Shown: positions 1-12,443 of the stretch, piece by piece
Position numbering within the stretch: position 1 is the first letter of the stretch
Layout of the letters: the number at the start of each line of letters is the position of its first letter
Assembly: GCA_020445335.1 (NCBI GenBank)
Contig: JAGRGU010000015.1
Coordinates: 1 to 34,957 of the forward strand
DNA: 34,957 nucleotides
Source: Gammaproteobacteria bacterium
GTDB lineage: Bacteria; Pseudomonadota; Gammaproteobacteria; Chromatiales; Chromatiaceae
Reading direction: 5' to 3'
The notes under the pieces: model-generated
What the model was told of the DNA's origin: nothing
Database searches by the model: none
What the model saw: only the letters and a program-made list of their open reading frames with translations
Position numbers and translations under genes: made by a program

Positions 1-1454
1 TGGCGGGTCAGGTAGGGCCACCAGCAGATGGCGATCAGCGACGGCCACATCTGAAAACCGTAGGCGACTGCCAGGCCGCCGAGCAGAACCAGCGCGTCGG
101 TGGCGGTGGTGGCGACGATGAGCGAGCCGAGCACGATCCCGAATACGCCCAGGCGGCCGAATAGCTTCTGCTGCAGGTGCGAAGCGTTGGGCATTACAAA
201 ACGCTTCAGCAGGTCGCGTGTGACCATGCCCCCGGCGGTCGACATGTAGGCCGCGCCGGTGCTCTGCATCGCTGCCAGCGCGCAGACCGCCAGCAGTCCG
301 ACCAGCCAGGGAGCGGTATCCGACAGCAGGTAGACCAGCTGCGGCACCAGCATGTCGCCGCCGCCGACCGAGTTGAGCAGGTCCAACCCGCCCAGTCCAG
401 CCTGCATTACCGGGTTCACCAGCTCGGGAAAGCGTCGCAGAAAGTCGGTGTCGGCACCCAGGAAGTGAGCGCCTATGCCCTGGATGGCGGTGAAGAAGAC
501 GAGGATGAATCCGATCACCAGCGATGACGCCCAGACTTGCTGCGGGGCGAAGGGTTCGGGGCTCTTGTTACCGAATGCCCACATCGAGAAGGCAGGCGCC
601 GACTGTATCCCCATCAGCGCGAATATATAGGTGAGGATCATCATCCCGGTCCAGAGTCCGCCGACCGGTTCGAGGTTGCTGCCCAGTCCGTAGCTGTACT
701 GGATCACACCCGGGATCGCGACATAGGCGCTGTAACCGTCGGGCGTAGTGGCGCCGAACATCGCCTTGCCCGTTGCCGGGTCGATCTGGGAGAGTGCGGC
801 GATGCCCTCGATCAGACGCTCGAAACCTCCGATCTCGGTCAGCGCGATGATGTCGATCACGACGATACCGCCGCCGAGCAGCACCGCCTGCACCGAATCG
901 ACGTAGGCGACTGCGCGCAATCCGCCCGAGGCGACGTAGAGTATGACCACCAGCGACAACAACCACATGCCTACTTCGATGCCGAGCATGTTGTCGGTCA
1001 ATGCGCTGAAGAGAAATCCGGAGGCGCGCAGCTGGATGCCGAGGTAGGGGATCGAAAAGATCAACGCGACCAGTACCACCAGAATGCGAATCGCATCCGA
1101 TTTGAAGTAGTAGGCGAGCATCTCTCCGGGCGTGATGAAGCCGAAGCGTTTGCCGAGCATCCACTGTCGTTTCAGGAAGAGTACGCCGGTGAACGGGATG
1201 GTGATTGCGTAGAAGGAGGCGTAGGCGTACTGAAACCCATCCCGGTAGATCAGCCCCGGGTGTCCCATGAATGTCCAGCCCGAGAACGACGTGGCGGTGG
1301 CCGCGAGTATGAAGACCCATACTGAAATCTGGCGTCCGGCGACGAAATAATCGCTCGCCGTTCGGGCGGAGAGTGCCCCTTTAATGCCCCAGAAGATGCA
1401 GTAGGTCCAGTAAAGCGCGACGAAAACAAACAGCCAGACTACTTTCGCGTCCAT
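1..1454 (-). CDS. Sodium:solute symporter (SSS/SLC5 family), 3' end outside window
   Basis: About 484 codons are visible from an ATG at 1454, and the frame stays open to the left edge, so the C-terminus is missing. The protein is a chain of hydrophobic helices with SSS features: an N-terminal segment leading to 'SDYFVAGRQIS', then 'ATATSFSGWTFMGHPG', and later 'AAMQSTGAAYMSTAGG', the helix-8-like segment that holds Na+ ligands in this family. These proteins couple Na+ uptake to import of organic acids, amino acids or vitamins across the inner membrane. The substrate cannot be read from sequence. A GAGGT Shine-Dalgarno lies about 11 nt before the start. The gene follows cbrB on the same strand after 237 bp and has its own sigma-54 promoter and palindromic upstream element, so CbrB control is likely. 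Confidence 0.9.
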   Translation of the reverse strand, partial: MDAKVVWLFVFVALYWTYCIFWGIKGALSARTASDYFVAGRQISVWVFILAATATSFSGWTFMGHPGLIYRDGFQYAYASFYAITIPFTGVLFLKRQWMLGKRFGFITPGEMLAYYFKSDAIRILVVLVALIFSIPYLGIQLRASGFLFSALTDNMLGIEVGMWLLSLVVILYVASGGLRAVAYVDSVQAVLLGGGIVVIDIIALTEIGGFERLIEGIAALSQIDPATGKAMFGATTPDGYSAYVAIPGVIQYSYGLGSNLEPVGGLWTGMMILTYIFALMGIQSAPAFSMWAFGNKSPEPFAPQQVWASSLVIGFILVFFTAIQGIGAHFLGADTDFLRRFPELVNPVMQAGLGGLDLLNSVGGGDMLVPQLVYLLSDTAPWLVGLLAVCALAAMQSTGAAYMSTAGGMVTRDLLKRFVMPNASHLQQKLFGRLGVFGIVLGSLIVATTATDALVLLGGLAVAYGFQMWPSLIAICWWPYLTR

Positions 1455-1555
1455 CGATTGTAGCTACCTCGAGGAGAGACGGATGGTACCAAATCGGTCG
1501 TTACACGGCAGTCGGGGCCGCGTCGCCGGTCACTTTATTTTAGTCAGCAGGTTCC

Positions 1556-1571
1556 TGCAATAAACATGCCG
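1556..1571 (-). promoter_or_regulatory. Sigma-54 (-24/-12) promoter of the SSS symporter gene
   Basis: On the minus strand the bases read CGGCATGTTTATTGCA, against the consensus TGGCACGRNNNTTGCW. GG and GC have the exact spacing required, and the TTGCA half is perfect. Transcription would start near 1545, giving a leader of about 90 nt before the ATG at 1454. A two-part palindromic activator site lies 53-100 bp further upstream. Confidence 0.75.
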
Positions 1572-1622
1572 TTGTAAAAAGGCTTTCCTGGTCAGTAGCT
1601 TGGTTTTCAGCGACGCGCCGAT

Positions 1623-1670
1623 GTTACTTTCGCTGTTACCGAAAGTATCACCGGCGTGTGGAAAGGTAAC
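1623..1670. promoter_or_regulatory. Palindromic upstream element, probable CbrB site
   Basis: The element holds GTTACT (1623-1628), GTTACC (1635-1640) and GGTAAC (1665-1670). The last two form GTTACC-N24-GGTAAC, with the near arm 65 bp upstream of the -24 GG at 1570. The same arrangement recurs at 18188-18223 before the other symporter operon. An 8-bp hairpin, TACTTTCG/CGAAAGTA with a 7-nt loop (1625-1647), overlaps it and may help end cbrB transcripts, though it has no T-tract. From memory, CbrB sites in Pseudomonas use TGTTAC/GTAACA half-sites. The assignment to CbrB is inference. Confidence 0.6.
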
Positions 1671-1691
1671 GACAGCGCGTGGGCGCCGGAC

Positions 1692-3030
<1,339 letters not shown>

Positions 3031-3053
<23 letters not shown>

Positions 3054-6006
3054 GATTCTGCTGGTCCTGGTGTTGTGGCAGAGTGATCACCATGCGTGTG
3101 CCGATCCCGGGCACCGAGTCTATCTCGATCTGCCCCTGATGCTCCTGCACGATCTTGTAGGCCATCGAGAGTCCCAGGCCGGTGCCTTCCCCGGGCTCTT
3201 TGGTGGTGAAGAAGGGTTCGAAAATCTCTTGCTGCACCTGCTCCGGGATACCGCGCCCCTGATCCATCACCTCGAGTCGGACCTCTCCGCCCTCTTCGAC
3301 GGCGATGATCTCGATGCGATCCCCCGGCTTGGAGGCGTCGCTGGCGTTGGCAAGCAGGTTGACCAGTACCTGCGACAGACGCTGGCGGTCGCCGACCAGC
3401 TTCAGCTTCTTGCGGCAGCTGATGATGTAGTCGACCTGTTTGCCGGAGCGCGTCAGTTTGACCAGCTGGATCGCCTCTTCGATGATGCCGCGCAGTTTGA
3501 AGGTTGCGTAGTCGGCGCCGACGCTGCCGCTGCGGCTGAAATTCATCAGCGAGCCGATGATGCTGTTGATACGCTTGGTTTGCTGCAGAATGATATCGAC
3601 GCTCTCCTCCAGGATCTCGGGCGAATTCTCGTGCCGCATGTTCTGTGCAAGCGAGGCGATGCCGGTGATCGGGTTGCCGATCTCGTGCGCCACGCCCGCC
3701 GCCAGGCGCCCGATCGAGGCGAGCCGATCGCTGTGTGCAAGTTCCGCCTCCAGGGTTTCGAGGTCCGTCAGATCTTCCAGCAGCATCACCAGGCCGGTGC
3801 GGCTGGCGCTGCTGCGTGCGGTCTGATCCGGGTCTGGGATGGTCGCCTTGTGCAGATTGAACCAATGGGGGCGCCCACCGACGGCGATCTCCATGTGGGG
3901 GATATGGCGATCCTGCGCCAGAGCGAACCCCGCCAGCAGGTCGCCCCAGGGCGAGGGCAGCGCGTTGAGCTTGTAACCCAGCACCTTACGGTTGGGGATG
4001 CCACTCAAAACCTCCATCGCAAGATTCCAGACCAATACGCGGTGATCCGGCGTTACCGCGCAGACCCCGAGCGGCAGGTCGAGCAGGATCTGACGGTGAA
4101 AACGGCGCAGATTGTCGAGGTCGGCGTTGACGCCGCGCAGTTGCGTGCGCGATGCCTCCAGCTGCTCCTCGACATGGCGGATGGAGTCGGCCAGCGCTGT
4201 CTTGGCTTCGCCATCCATCGTCAGTTGGCGGTTGATGATGATATGGGCCATCTGTGGACCGAGCAGTCCCGAGAGGTTGCGTTCGATCCGTTCGCGCAAC
4301 CGCCGCAGCTCCCCGGGGCGTACCTCGTCCTCCTCCATGCCCAGATCCTGCAGCGCCTGCGCAACCTCCTGACTGGCCGTCTCCGGACCGATGATCTCCG
4401 CCAGATCCTGGGTGAACTGCTGGGTCGTGCTAGCGGCGACCACACCTTCCAGCGGCGCCGGATTGGCGATGTCGCTGTGGCAGGCACGGGCCGACTCCCG
4501 CTCCTCCGGCGACTGCCTGCTGAAGATCGACACGATGACGAACAGCATTCCGTTGCAGGCGAGCGACCAGAAGGTGGCAAAGTGCCACTGTTGCATGCCG
4601 AAGGAGTGGTGCAGCGAGGGGAGGCTGAGGCCGGAGTCGATGAACCCGGATCGCTCCAGCAGTGGCAGCAGCAGGGCGTATACCCAGACCGCGATACCGC
4701 CACAGAGGCCGCTGAGGAAGCCGGTGCGGGTGGCGTTGGGCCAGTAGAGCAGGCCGATGACTCCGGGCAGGAACTGTGCCACTGCGACGAACGAGATCAG
4801 ACCAAGCTCCACCAGTCCCTGGTTCTGTTCGATCAGATGATAGAAGACGAAGCCGGCCATGATGATCAGCGCGATCAGAAAACGCCGCCCCCAGAGCAGC
4901 CAGCGGTAGACATTGACGAATGGGTCCGGGTAGCTGGCCGGCAGCAACAGGTGGGTCATGCACATCGAGGAGAGGGCCAGTGTGGAGACGATTACCATCG
5001 CGCTGGCGGCGGAGAAGCCGCCGATGAAGGCGAGCACCGGCAGCCACTCCGGCGCATTCACCAGCGTGATGCCGAGGACGTAGTAGTCGGAGTCCATCTC
5101 CAGCTGCAGCAGATCGCCGGCCCAGAGGATCGGCGGGATCGCCAGGTTCAGCAGCAGCAGGAAGAGCGGAAAGGCCCAGCTCGCGGTATCCATCGAGCGC
5201 ATCGAGAGGTTCTCGCCGAACAACATGTGAAACTGGCGCGGCAGCAGGAAGGCGGCACAGAAGGAGAGGAAAAGCAGCGTCATCCAGGGGCCTTCGCGCA
5301 TCGGCGCGTAGAGCGCCTCGACCGCCTCCGGATGTTCCTGCAGCCAGTTCGAGAGATCGACCGGCCCGGAGAAGACGTGAAACAGTGAGAACAACCCCAC
5401 CACCAACAGCGCGGTCAGCTTGACCAGCGACTCGAAAGCGATCGCCGCGACCAGCCCGCGGTGGCGTTCGCGAGGCGAGATATGGCGTGCGCCGAACATG
5501 ATCGCGAAGAGGATCAGCATGCCACAGAAACCGAGCGCAAGCTGCTGCGGCGGCACCTCGTGCGTCAGCACGCTGAGCGAGGTGGTGATGGCACGGATCT
5601 GCAACGCGATATACGGCAGCGAGCCGACCAGCATGAACAGCGTCACCAGCACCCCGGCGGTCTGGCTGCGGTACCGGAAGGCGAACAGGTCGGCCAGCGA
5701 GGTGAGTTGATACTCCTGCGTCAGTCTTAGAATCGGTCGCAGCAGCAGCGGCGAGAAGAGAAAGGCTATGGTGACGCCGAGGTAGACGGTGAGGAACATG
5801 TAGCCCTCGCGCTCGGCGAAACCGACGCTGCCGTAGTAGCTCCAGGAGGTGGCGTAGACGCCCAGCGAGAGCACATAGACGAACGGATGGCTGGTCCAGC
5901 TGTCGGGCACCAGGCCGCTGTCGGTGACATAGGCGATGAAAAAGAGAATCAGCAGATAGAGCAGACTCGCGCCGAACAGGATCTCGAGCTGGTACTCATG
6001 GGTCAT
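3031..6006 (-). CDS. cbrA: CbrA-like sensor histidine kinase with N-terminal SSS transporter domain
   Basis: The protein has 991 aa from the ATG at 6006 (MTHEYQ). An upstream in-frame ATG at 6039 would lie deep inside the preceding gene and is less likely. Order of domains: an SSS/SLC5 membrane domain (about 1-500); a linker with the features of a STAC domain (about 525-630); a PAS-like region (about 640-755, around '[20 protein letters not shown]'); HisKA with the phosphorylated H774 in 'GVAHEIGNP'; and HATPase with an N-box near 883-889, 'DQGRGIP' and 'GTGLGLS'. The length matches Pseudomonas CbrA (about 980 aa). CbrA senses carbon/nitrogen status, and its SSS domain can carry histidine. 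The ligand here is unknown. The gene sits between cbrX-like and cbrB-like genes with overlaps on both sides, as in Pseudomonas. Confidence 0.9.
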
Positions 6007-6196
6007 GGCGGCGGAAGCGGTAGTGCAGCCAGGCGCCAATCAGAATCACCAGCAGCCAGAGCAGATAGGGGAGAAACCAGAAGTGCTGGTCGCTCGACCA
6101 CCAGCTGGTAAGCGGCGAGGCGAACAGGAACAGCACGAAAATCAGCAGCAGCAGCGTGCTCTCGTTCTGGCGACCAGGCTCGGCTCGTCTTGGCAT
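5996..6196 (-). CDS. cbrX: CbrX-like 66-aa membrane protein overlapping cbrA
   Basis: This small protein starts at an ATG at 6196. A polar N-terminus (MPRRAEPGRQ) is followed by two hydrophobic segments (about 14-27 and 40-58) and a basic end. The stop codon lies 11 bp inside the cbrA start region, so cbrA translation is probably coupled to it. Pseudomonas has a comparable small gene, cbrX, overlapping cbrA. A second protein of exactly 66 aa with the same two-helix pattern precedes the other symporter-domain kinase (11052-11252). Both resemble the DUF3311-type small proteins found beside SSS transporters. It may be a partner subunit of the kinase's transporter domain, or mainly a coupling leader. 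Function is unproven. Confidence 0.75.
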   Translation of the reverse strand: MPRRAEPGRQNESTLLLLIFVLFLFASPLTSWWSSDQHFWFLPYLLWLLVILIGAWLHYRFRRHDP

Positions 6197-6214
6197 CCGC
6201 TTAGCCTAGCAGGC

Positions 6215-6229
6215 GTTACCATTGGTAAC
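6215..6229. promoter_or_regulatory. GTTACC-ATT-GGTAAC palindrome before cbrX
   Basis: This is a perfect 6-bp inverted repeat with a 3-bp spacer, located 19-33 bp before the cbrX ATG. The half-sites equal those of the elements at 1635-1670 and 18188-18223, but they are packed together. That close to the start codon it would more likely act as an autoregulatory or blocking site than as a distant activator site. No correctly spaced sigma-54 promoter was found next to it. Confidence 0.5.
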
Positions 6230-6274
6230 AACTGTTGCAATGAGAAGAGCCCGCCGACTCCCAGGTAGAGGTGG

Positions 6275-6366
6275 CAAGCAGACGATTCACGGTTTTCAGC
6301 ACCCAGTACCCCGCTCCCGGTGCCCTGCTCCCGATATCTATGAATTTGTAGTTAGAACCTGGAACC
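6275..6366. repeat. Degenerate intergenic repeat-like tract
   Basis: The stretch contains repeated short phrases: 'CCGCTCCCGGTGCC' then 'CTGCTCCCGATATC', and 'GAACCTGGAACCTC'. These resemble low-complexity intergenic repeats seen between genes in many proteobacteria. It lies between the end of the CBS/DUF294 gene and the cbrX promoter. No terminator hairpin with a T-tract was found. Only one copy is visible, so the repeat nature is a guess. Confidence 0.25.
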
Positions 6367-7833
6367 TCAAAACCCATACTCCAGTTTCAGCCGCAGCTGC
6401 AGTTTCTTGGCCTGCTTGAACGCCTCCTTCAGCATCAGCCGGTTGAGCTGGTTCAGGTCGTCCGGGTTGAGGCGGTTTGCCCGCGCCGGCGTCTCGCTGT
6501 TGAGTTGCTGCTGAATGCGAAAACGCTGGATCAGGTGGAACGCCTCGATCTCGGCGGAGCTCTCTTCCGGCGAGAGTCCCAGTGCGCCGGCCACCGCGCG
6601 CAGCCGGTCGCCGGTGTTGGTCTCCCAGGCGCCATGCAGCAGACTCCAGATGCGCGCGGCGTCGACGAATGGGCGCGAGCCGTGCAGCTTCAGGTCGATG
6701 GTGTGCGGGTGCTCGCGGCCGCCGTCGTAGGAGAATCCTCCGGTCCACCCCAGCGACGGCGCGCAGGTGAGCGCCTCTTCCGTCATCGCGCGCATGAAAC
6801 GGGGGTGTTCGGCGGGAAGCGGCAGCAGCCATTTGCGCAGGTTGTCGACCAGGCGGTAGCTGCCGTAGAGCGGCCGGAAGTCGAAGAAGATCGTGCTGTT
6901 GAGGATCGCCTTCGGGTCGGGAACATCCATCCAGATGGAGAACTGCCGCTGCCACTCCTGCAGACTGAGGCACCAGGCGGGGTTGCCGGCCATGATGTTG
7001 CCGCGACAAAGCTGGAAACCGCAGGCATCCAGCCCGCTGTTGACCGCTTTGCCGAATGCAAGGAAGGATTCACGCAGGCTGTCGCACTCCGTTTCGTCGC
7101 CGGGCTGGAAGATCAGGCCGTTGTCCTGGTCGCTGACGAAGGTCTGCTCGAGCCGCCCTTCCGAGCCGAATACGATCCAGCACCAGGGCACAGGGGGGAG
7201 ATCGAACTCATCCTCGATCAGCTCGATGATGCGCATCACCACCAGATCGTTCAGCGCCGCCATCCACTGGCAGAGGGTCTCGGCGCTCATGCCCGCACGG
7301 AACAGCTCGGCGCCACGGCTGCGGATCGCCTGAGCGGCGCGCGACATGGTCTCCACGTCCGCCGCCGCGGTCACCCGCTCGGCCAACGCCTCGGCACCGC
7401 CGCCGCGCAGACCGAAAAGCTCGTTGCGCGACACCACGTTGCACAGCGTGCCGTCCGCCTCCAGCAGCAGCAGGTGCGAGACGTTGCGTTGCGCCATCAG
7501 CACCGTGGCACGGTGCGCCGGCGCGTCGGCGGGCAGCGTGAAGGGTGCGGCGGTCATCAGCGCGGCCACCGGTTGCTCCAGATCTTCGCTACGGAAGGCG
7601 ATGGCGTGGATCAGGTCGTTCTGGGTCAGAATACCCAACGGCAGCCGGCTGTCGCGGTCCACCACCACCACCGAGTCGCCACCCAGCTGGTTCATCTGCA
7701 GCATCGCATTGCGCACGCTGGTCGACGGATCCACCTTGATTGCGGGCCGTCTCGGCAGCAGCCGCATCGCGCCCTCGGAGGAGCCGAGATAGGTATGGCC
7801 AGCGGCGTTTGGCGTCTCAGAATCCGACTGCAT
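6367..7833 (-). CDS. CBS-domain DUF294 putative nucleotidyltransferase (short form)
   Basis: The protein has 488 aa from the ATG at 7833, chosen because AAGGAG lies 7 nt upstream; a longer frame to 7869 has no such site. A CBS pair occupies about 24-145 ('GGDSVVVVDRDSRLPLGILT', 'RNVSHLLLLEADG'). A helical region follows, then a GlnD-like nucleotidyltransferase core with G223-S224 and 'SDQDN' (D235/D237), and a DUF294 C-terminal domain to the end. CBS pairs usually bind adenine nucleotides. The transferase target is unknown. The gene follows the lone receiver gene by 87 bp on the same strand and is probably its operon partner. A longer paralogue with an added cNMP-binding domain lies at 13924-15780. 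It may be the output of a kinase-receiver pair that otherwise lacks one (inference). Confidence 0.85.
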   Translation of the reverse strand: MQSDSETPNAAGHTYLGSSEGAMRLLPRRPAIKVDPSTSVRNAMLQMNQLGGDSVVVVDRDSRLPLGILTQNDLIHAIAFRSEDLEQPVAALMTAAPFTLPADAPAHRATVLMAQRNVSHLLLLEADGTLCNVVSRNELFGLRGGGAEALAERVTAAADVETMSRAAQAIRSRGAELFRAGMSAETLCQWMAALNDLVVMRIIELIEDEFDLPPVPWCWIVFGSEGRLEQTFVSDQDNGLIFQPGDETECDSLRESFLAFGKAVNSGLDACGFQLCRGNIMAGNPAWCLSLQEWQRQFSIWMDVPDPKAILNSTIFFDFRPLYGSYRLVDNLRKWLLPLPAEHPRFMRAMTEEALTCAPSLGWTGGFSYDGGREHPHTIDLKLHGSRPFVDAARIWSLLHGAWETNTGDRLRAVAGALGLSPEESSAEIEAFHLIQRFRIQQQLNSETPARANRLNPDDLNQLNRLMLKEAFKQAKKLQLRLKLEYGF

Positions 7834-7920
7834 GATCACTCTCCTTGCCGCCATCCGACGGGGTCGCAATGCGTGCAGTGCTGTCTCACTCGGCTGGAAG
7901 CCGGCACCTTGCGGCGGTGT

Positions 7921-8288
7921 TTAATCGAGACCGAGCAGCTCCTTTACCTTGGCCACCAGTTCGCTGGTGGAGAAGGGTTTGGGAATGTAGGCGTCGGCGC
8001 CGAGTGACAACCCTTTCTCGATCTCCGCCTGGCGTCCTTTGGCGGTCAACATGAGAATACGAACCGACGCCAGCTGCGGGTCTGCGCGCACCGCCTTGCA
8101 GACCTGGAAGCCGTCCATTTTCGGCATCATGATATCCAGCAGTACCAGGTCTGGTTTGGTGGTGCGGATGGCGGCGAGACCCTCCTCGCCATCCCGCGCG
8201 ACCGCGACATCGAACCCTTCACGCCGCATCAGAAACTCGACAGAGATGGCGATGTTCTGCTCATCGTCGACGATGAGTACCTGTTTGG

Positions 8289-8292
<4 letters not shown>
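7921..8292 (-). CDS. Stand-alone receiver-domain response regulator
   Basis: This 123-aa protein is a single CheY-type receiver domain with nothing added: acidic pocket D9-D10, phospho-acceptor D53 in 'LLDIMMPKMDG', T83 and K105 in 'PKPF'. It has no DNA-binding or enzymatic output domain. Its ATG overlaps the stop codon of the preceding kinase by 4 bp (ATGA), so the two are made together, and that kinase is the obvious phosphodonor. It must act by protein contact. The next gene, a CBS/DUF294 protein, is one candidate partner, as is any remote phosphorelay protein. Confidence 0.92.
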
Positions 8293-11036
<2,744 letters not shown>

Positions 11037-11051
11037 CTCAGCGACCGCTGC

Positions 11052-11252
11052 TCATTTGGAGTCGTCTCTGACGACCCAGGCCATGGCGACGATCAGGGCG
11101 CTCCAGACAGTAAAAAGGTAGAGGTGCAGCAGCGGCACTCCGAACAGCAGTACGGGTCGGTCGAACAGTGACAGGAGCGGCGAGAAGAGCAGCAGTGCGC
11201 CGGCCAGAAAGACAATCACCAGCTTCTGCTTGATCAGCTTTGCACGCGGCAT
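11052..11252 (-). CDS. 66-aa two-helix membrane protein before the SSS kinase (DUF3311-like)
   Basis: The start is the ATG at 11252 (MPRAKLIKQK), supported by GGAG 9 nt upstream; longer readings in the same frame run into non-coding sequence. Two hydrophobic helices (about 10-26 and 34-58) flank a 'SPLLSLFDRP' turn, and the end is charged. The pattern, proline turn then 'GVPLL', recalls DUF3311 proteins that accompany SSS transporters. The stop is 15 bp before the kinase start. The protein matches the CbrX-like protein at 5996-6196 in length, topology, first residues and position. Confidence 0.75.
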   Translation of the reverse strand: MPRAKLIKQKLVIVFLAGALLLFSPLLSLFDRPVLLFGVPLLHLYLFTVWSALIVAMAWVVRDDSK

Positions 11253-11338
11253 GGGCGAACTCCAGGAGCATGATCCGTTTCCGTTCAGTATAGGGCAAGG
11301 GCGCCGTTGCCGGGCTGATTTCCCGGGTGGTGAAAGGA

Positions 11339-11368
11339 TTGTCAAAAACAGGGTTTTATCCCTAGTAT
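11339..11368 (+). promoter_or_regulatory. Possible sigma-70 promoter for the cytochrome c gene
   Basis: TTGTCA (11339-11344) is separated by 18 bp from TAGTAT (11363-11368). It would start transcription near 11375, about 118 nt before the cytochrome start. The match is moderate and the call rests on position as much as on sequence. Confidence 0.35.
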
Positions 11369-11492
11369 CGGAGTGGCAGGCAATCAGGCAGCCGGCAGCA
11401 GCAACGGTGTGGCTCCGGTTGAAAGCCGGCCTGCGCTGATTCGTGGCTGAAGACTCGTCAGGGGCGCCCGTGACCGGGGCCGAGGAGGGGTG

Positions 11493-12275
11493 GTGAAGAG
11501 TTGCGCAATCACACTGTTGATGGGATTGGTGCTGCTGTTGCAGCCCCTGTTTCTGCCTGCAGCGACACCGCTGTTGCCTGGTATCGCCGAACGCGAGGCG
11601 GAACGGGCGCTTGGCCTGAAACCGGATCCGGCAAAGGGGCGTGAACTCTACCGCATCTGTATCGTCTGCCACAGTCCGGAGGGGTGGGGATCGGAAAACG
11701 GCTACTATCCGCAGATCGCCGGCCAGTTATACGGCGTGATCATCAAACAGCTGGCCGATATCCGCGCCGGCAATCGCGACAATCCGACCATGTTTCCCTT
11801 CTCCATGCCGGGCACGCTCGGCGGCGCTCAGGAGATGGCCGATGTCGCGGCCTATATCGCGGCACTGCCCATGTCGCCGCACAACGGCCGCGGGCCGGGG
11901 CATGACCTTGTCCTCGGTGAAAGGATCTATAGGGACGAGTGCGCCGAGTGTCATGGTGAGTGGGGCGAGGGGAGCGCCGGCGATCGCATTCCGCTGCTGC
12001 GGGGACAGCACTACTACTATCTGAAGCGTCAGTTCCGCTGGATCCGGAATGGCAAGCGGCGTAACGCGGATGAGAAGATGGTAAAGCAGGCGCAGCACTT
12101 CAGTGGGAGGGAGATCTCCGCAGTAATGGACTATATCTCGAGGATCGAGCCGGAACCCGGCAGAGTTGTCGGGCCGGATTGGACCAATCCCGATTTTCCG
12201 AACTACGCCCGCCACAGCATGCCGGGCCTGATGCAGCATCGCCTGCGGCGACGTCCCGAGGTGAGGCCCAGGTAA
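11493..12275 (+). CDS. Dihaem c-type cytochrome (c4-like)
   Basis: The start is one of two adjacent GTG codons (11490 or 11493); AGGAGG lies 4 nt before the second, which is preferred. An N-terminal hydrophobic signal peptide ends near 'LPAA'. Two class I cytochrome c domains follow, with haem motifs CIVCH (about residue 56) and CAECH (about residue 150). Methionines in 'MFPFSMPG' and later are candidate axial ligands. The protein should be exported and act as a periplasmic electron carrier of the c4 type. The C-terminus is basic (RRRPEVRPR). It is transcribed divergently from the SSS kinase operon. No oxidase or reductase partner is adjacent, so its electron partner is unknown. Confidence 0.88.
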   Translation: MKSCAITLLMGLVLLLQPLFLPAATPLLPGIAEREAERALGLKPDPAKGRELYRICIVCHSPEGWGSENGYYPQIAGQLYGVIIKQLADIRAGNRDNPTMFPFSMPGTLGGAQEMADVAAYIAALPMSPHNGRGPGHDLVLGERIYRDECAECHGEWGEGSAGDRIPLLRGQHYYYLKRQFRWIRNGKRRNADEKMVKQAQHFSGREISAVMDYISRIEPEPGRVVGPDWTNPDFPNYARHSMPGLMQHRLRRRPEVRPR

Positions 12276-12413
12276 GAAACCCCAGTGCGGTGATGGGAGC
12301 GCGGTTGAGCACGCCTGCATTGCGGAGAGGTTGTTATTTGCGGTGCATTGGCGTGAAATAGGCGTTCCAACAACAGGTCGAAACTGCCTGGGCGCCCTTG
12401 GCCGTAGGGAGTG

Positions 12414-12443
12414 ATGACGTCAAGACTTCCGAACGCCCGATGA
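12414..12443 (+). other. Nine-codon upstream ORF coupled to the membrane protein gene
   Basis: ATG at 12414 opens a 9-codon frame (MTSRLPNAR) whose TGA overlaps the ATG of the next gene as ATGA at 12440-12443. AGGGAG lies just before the small start codon, whereas the main start has no visible Shine-Dalgarno. This would allow the large gene to be translated by coupling. It could be chance; an in-frame TTG at 12398 is another possible start of the main gene. Confidence 0.35.

Noticed and set aside
1625..1647. 8-bp hairpin after cbrB as an intrinsic terminator
   Set aside because: There is no T-tract on the minus strand; it overlaps the activator element and is reported there instead.
6236..6251. 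Sigma-54-like sequence before cbrX
   Set aside because: GC and CC are 11 bp apart instead of the required 10, so function is unlikely.
11374..11390. TGGCAGG...GGCA sigma-54-like sequence before the cytochrome c gene
   Set aside because: GG to GC spacing is 11 rather than 10, and the -12 half is poor.
11490..12275. Cytochrome c gene as part of a terminal oxidase cluster
   Set aside because: No oxidase subunit or haem-maturation gene is adjacent; neighbours are signalling and unknown genes.
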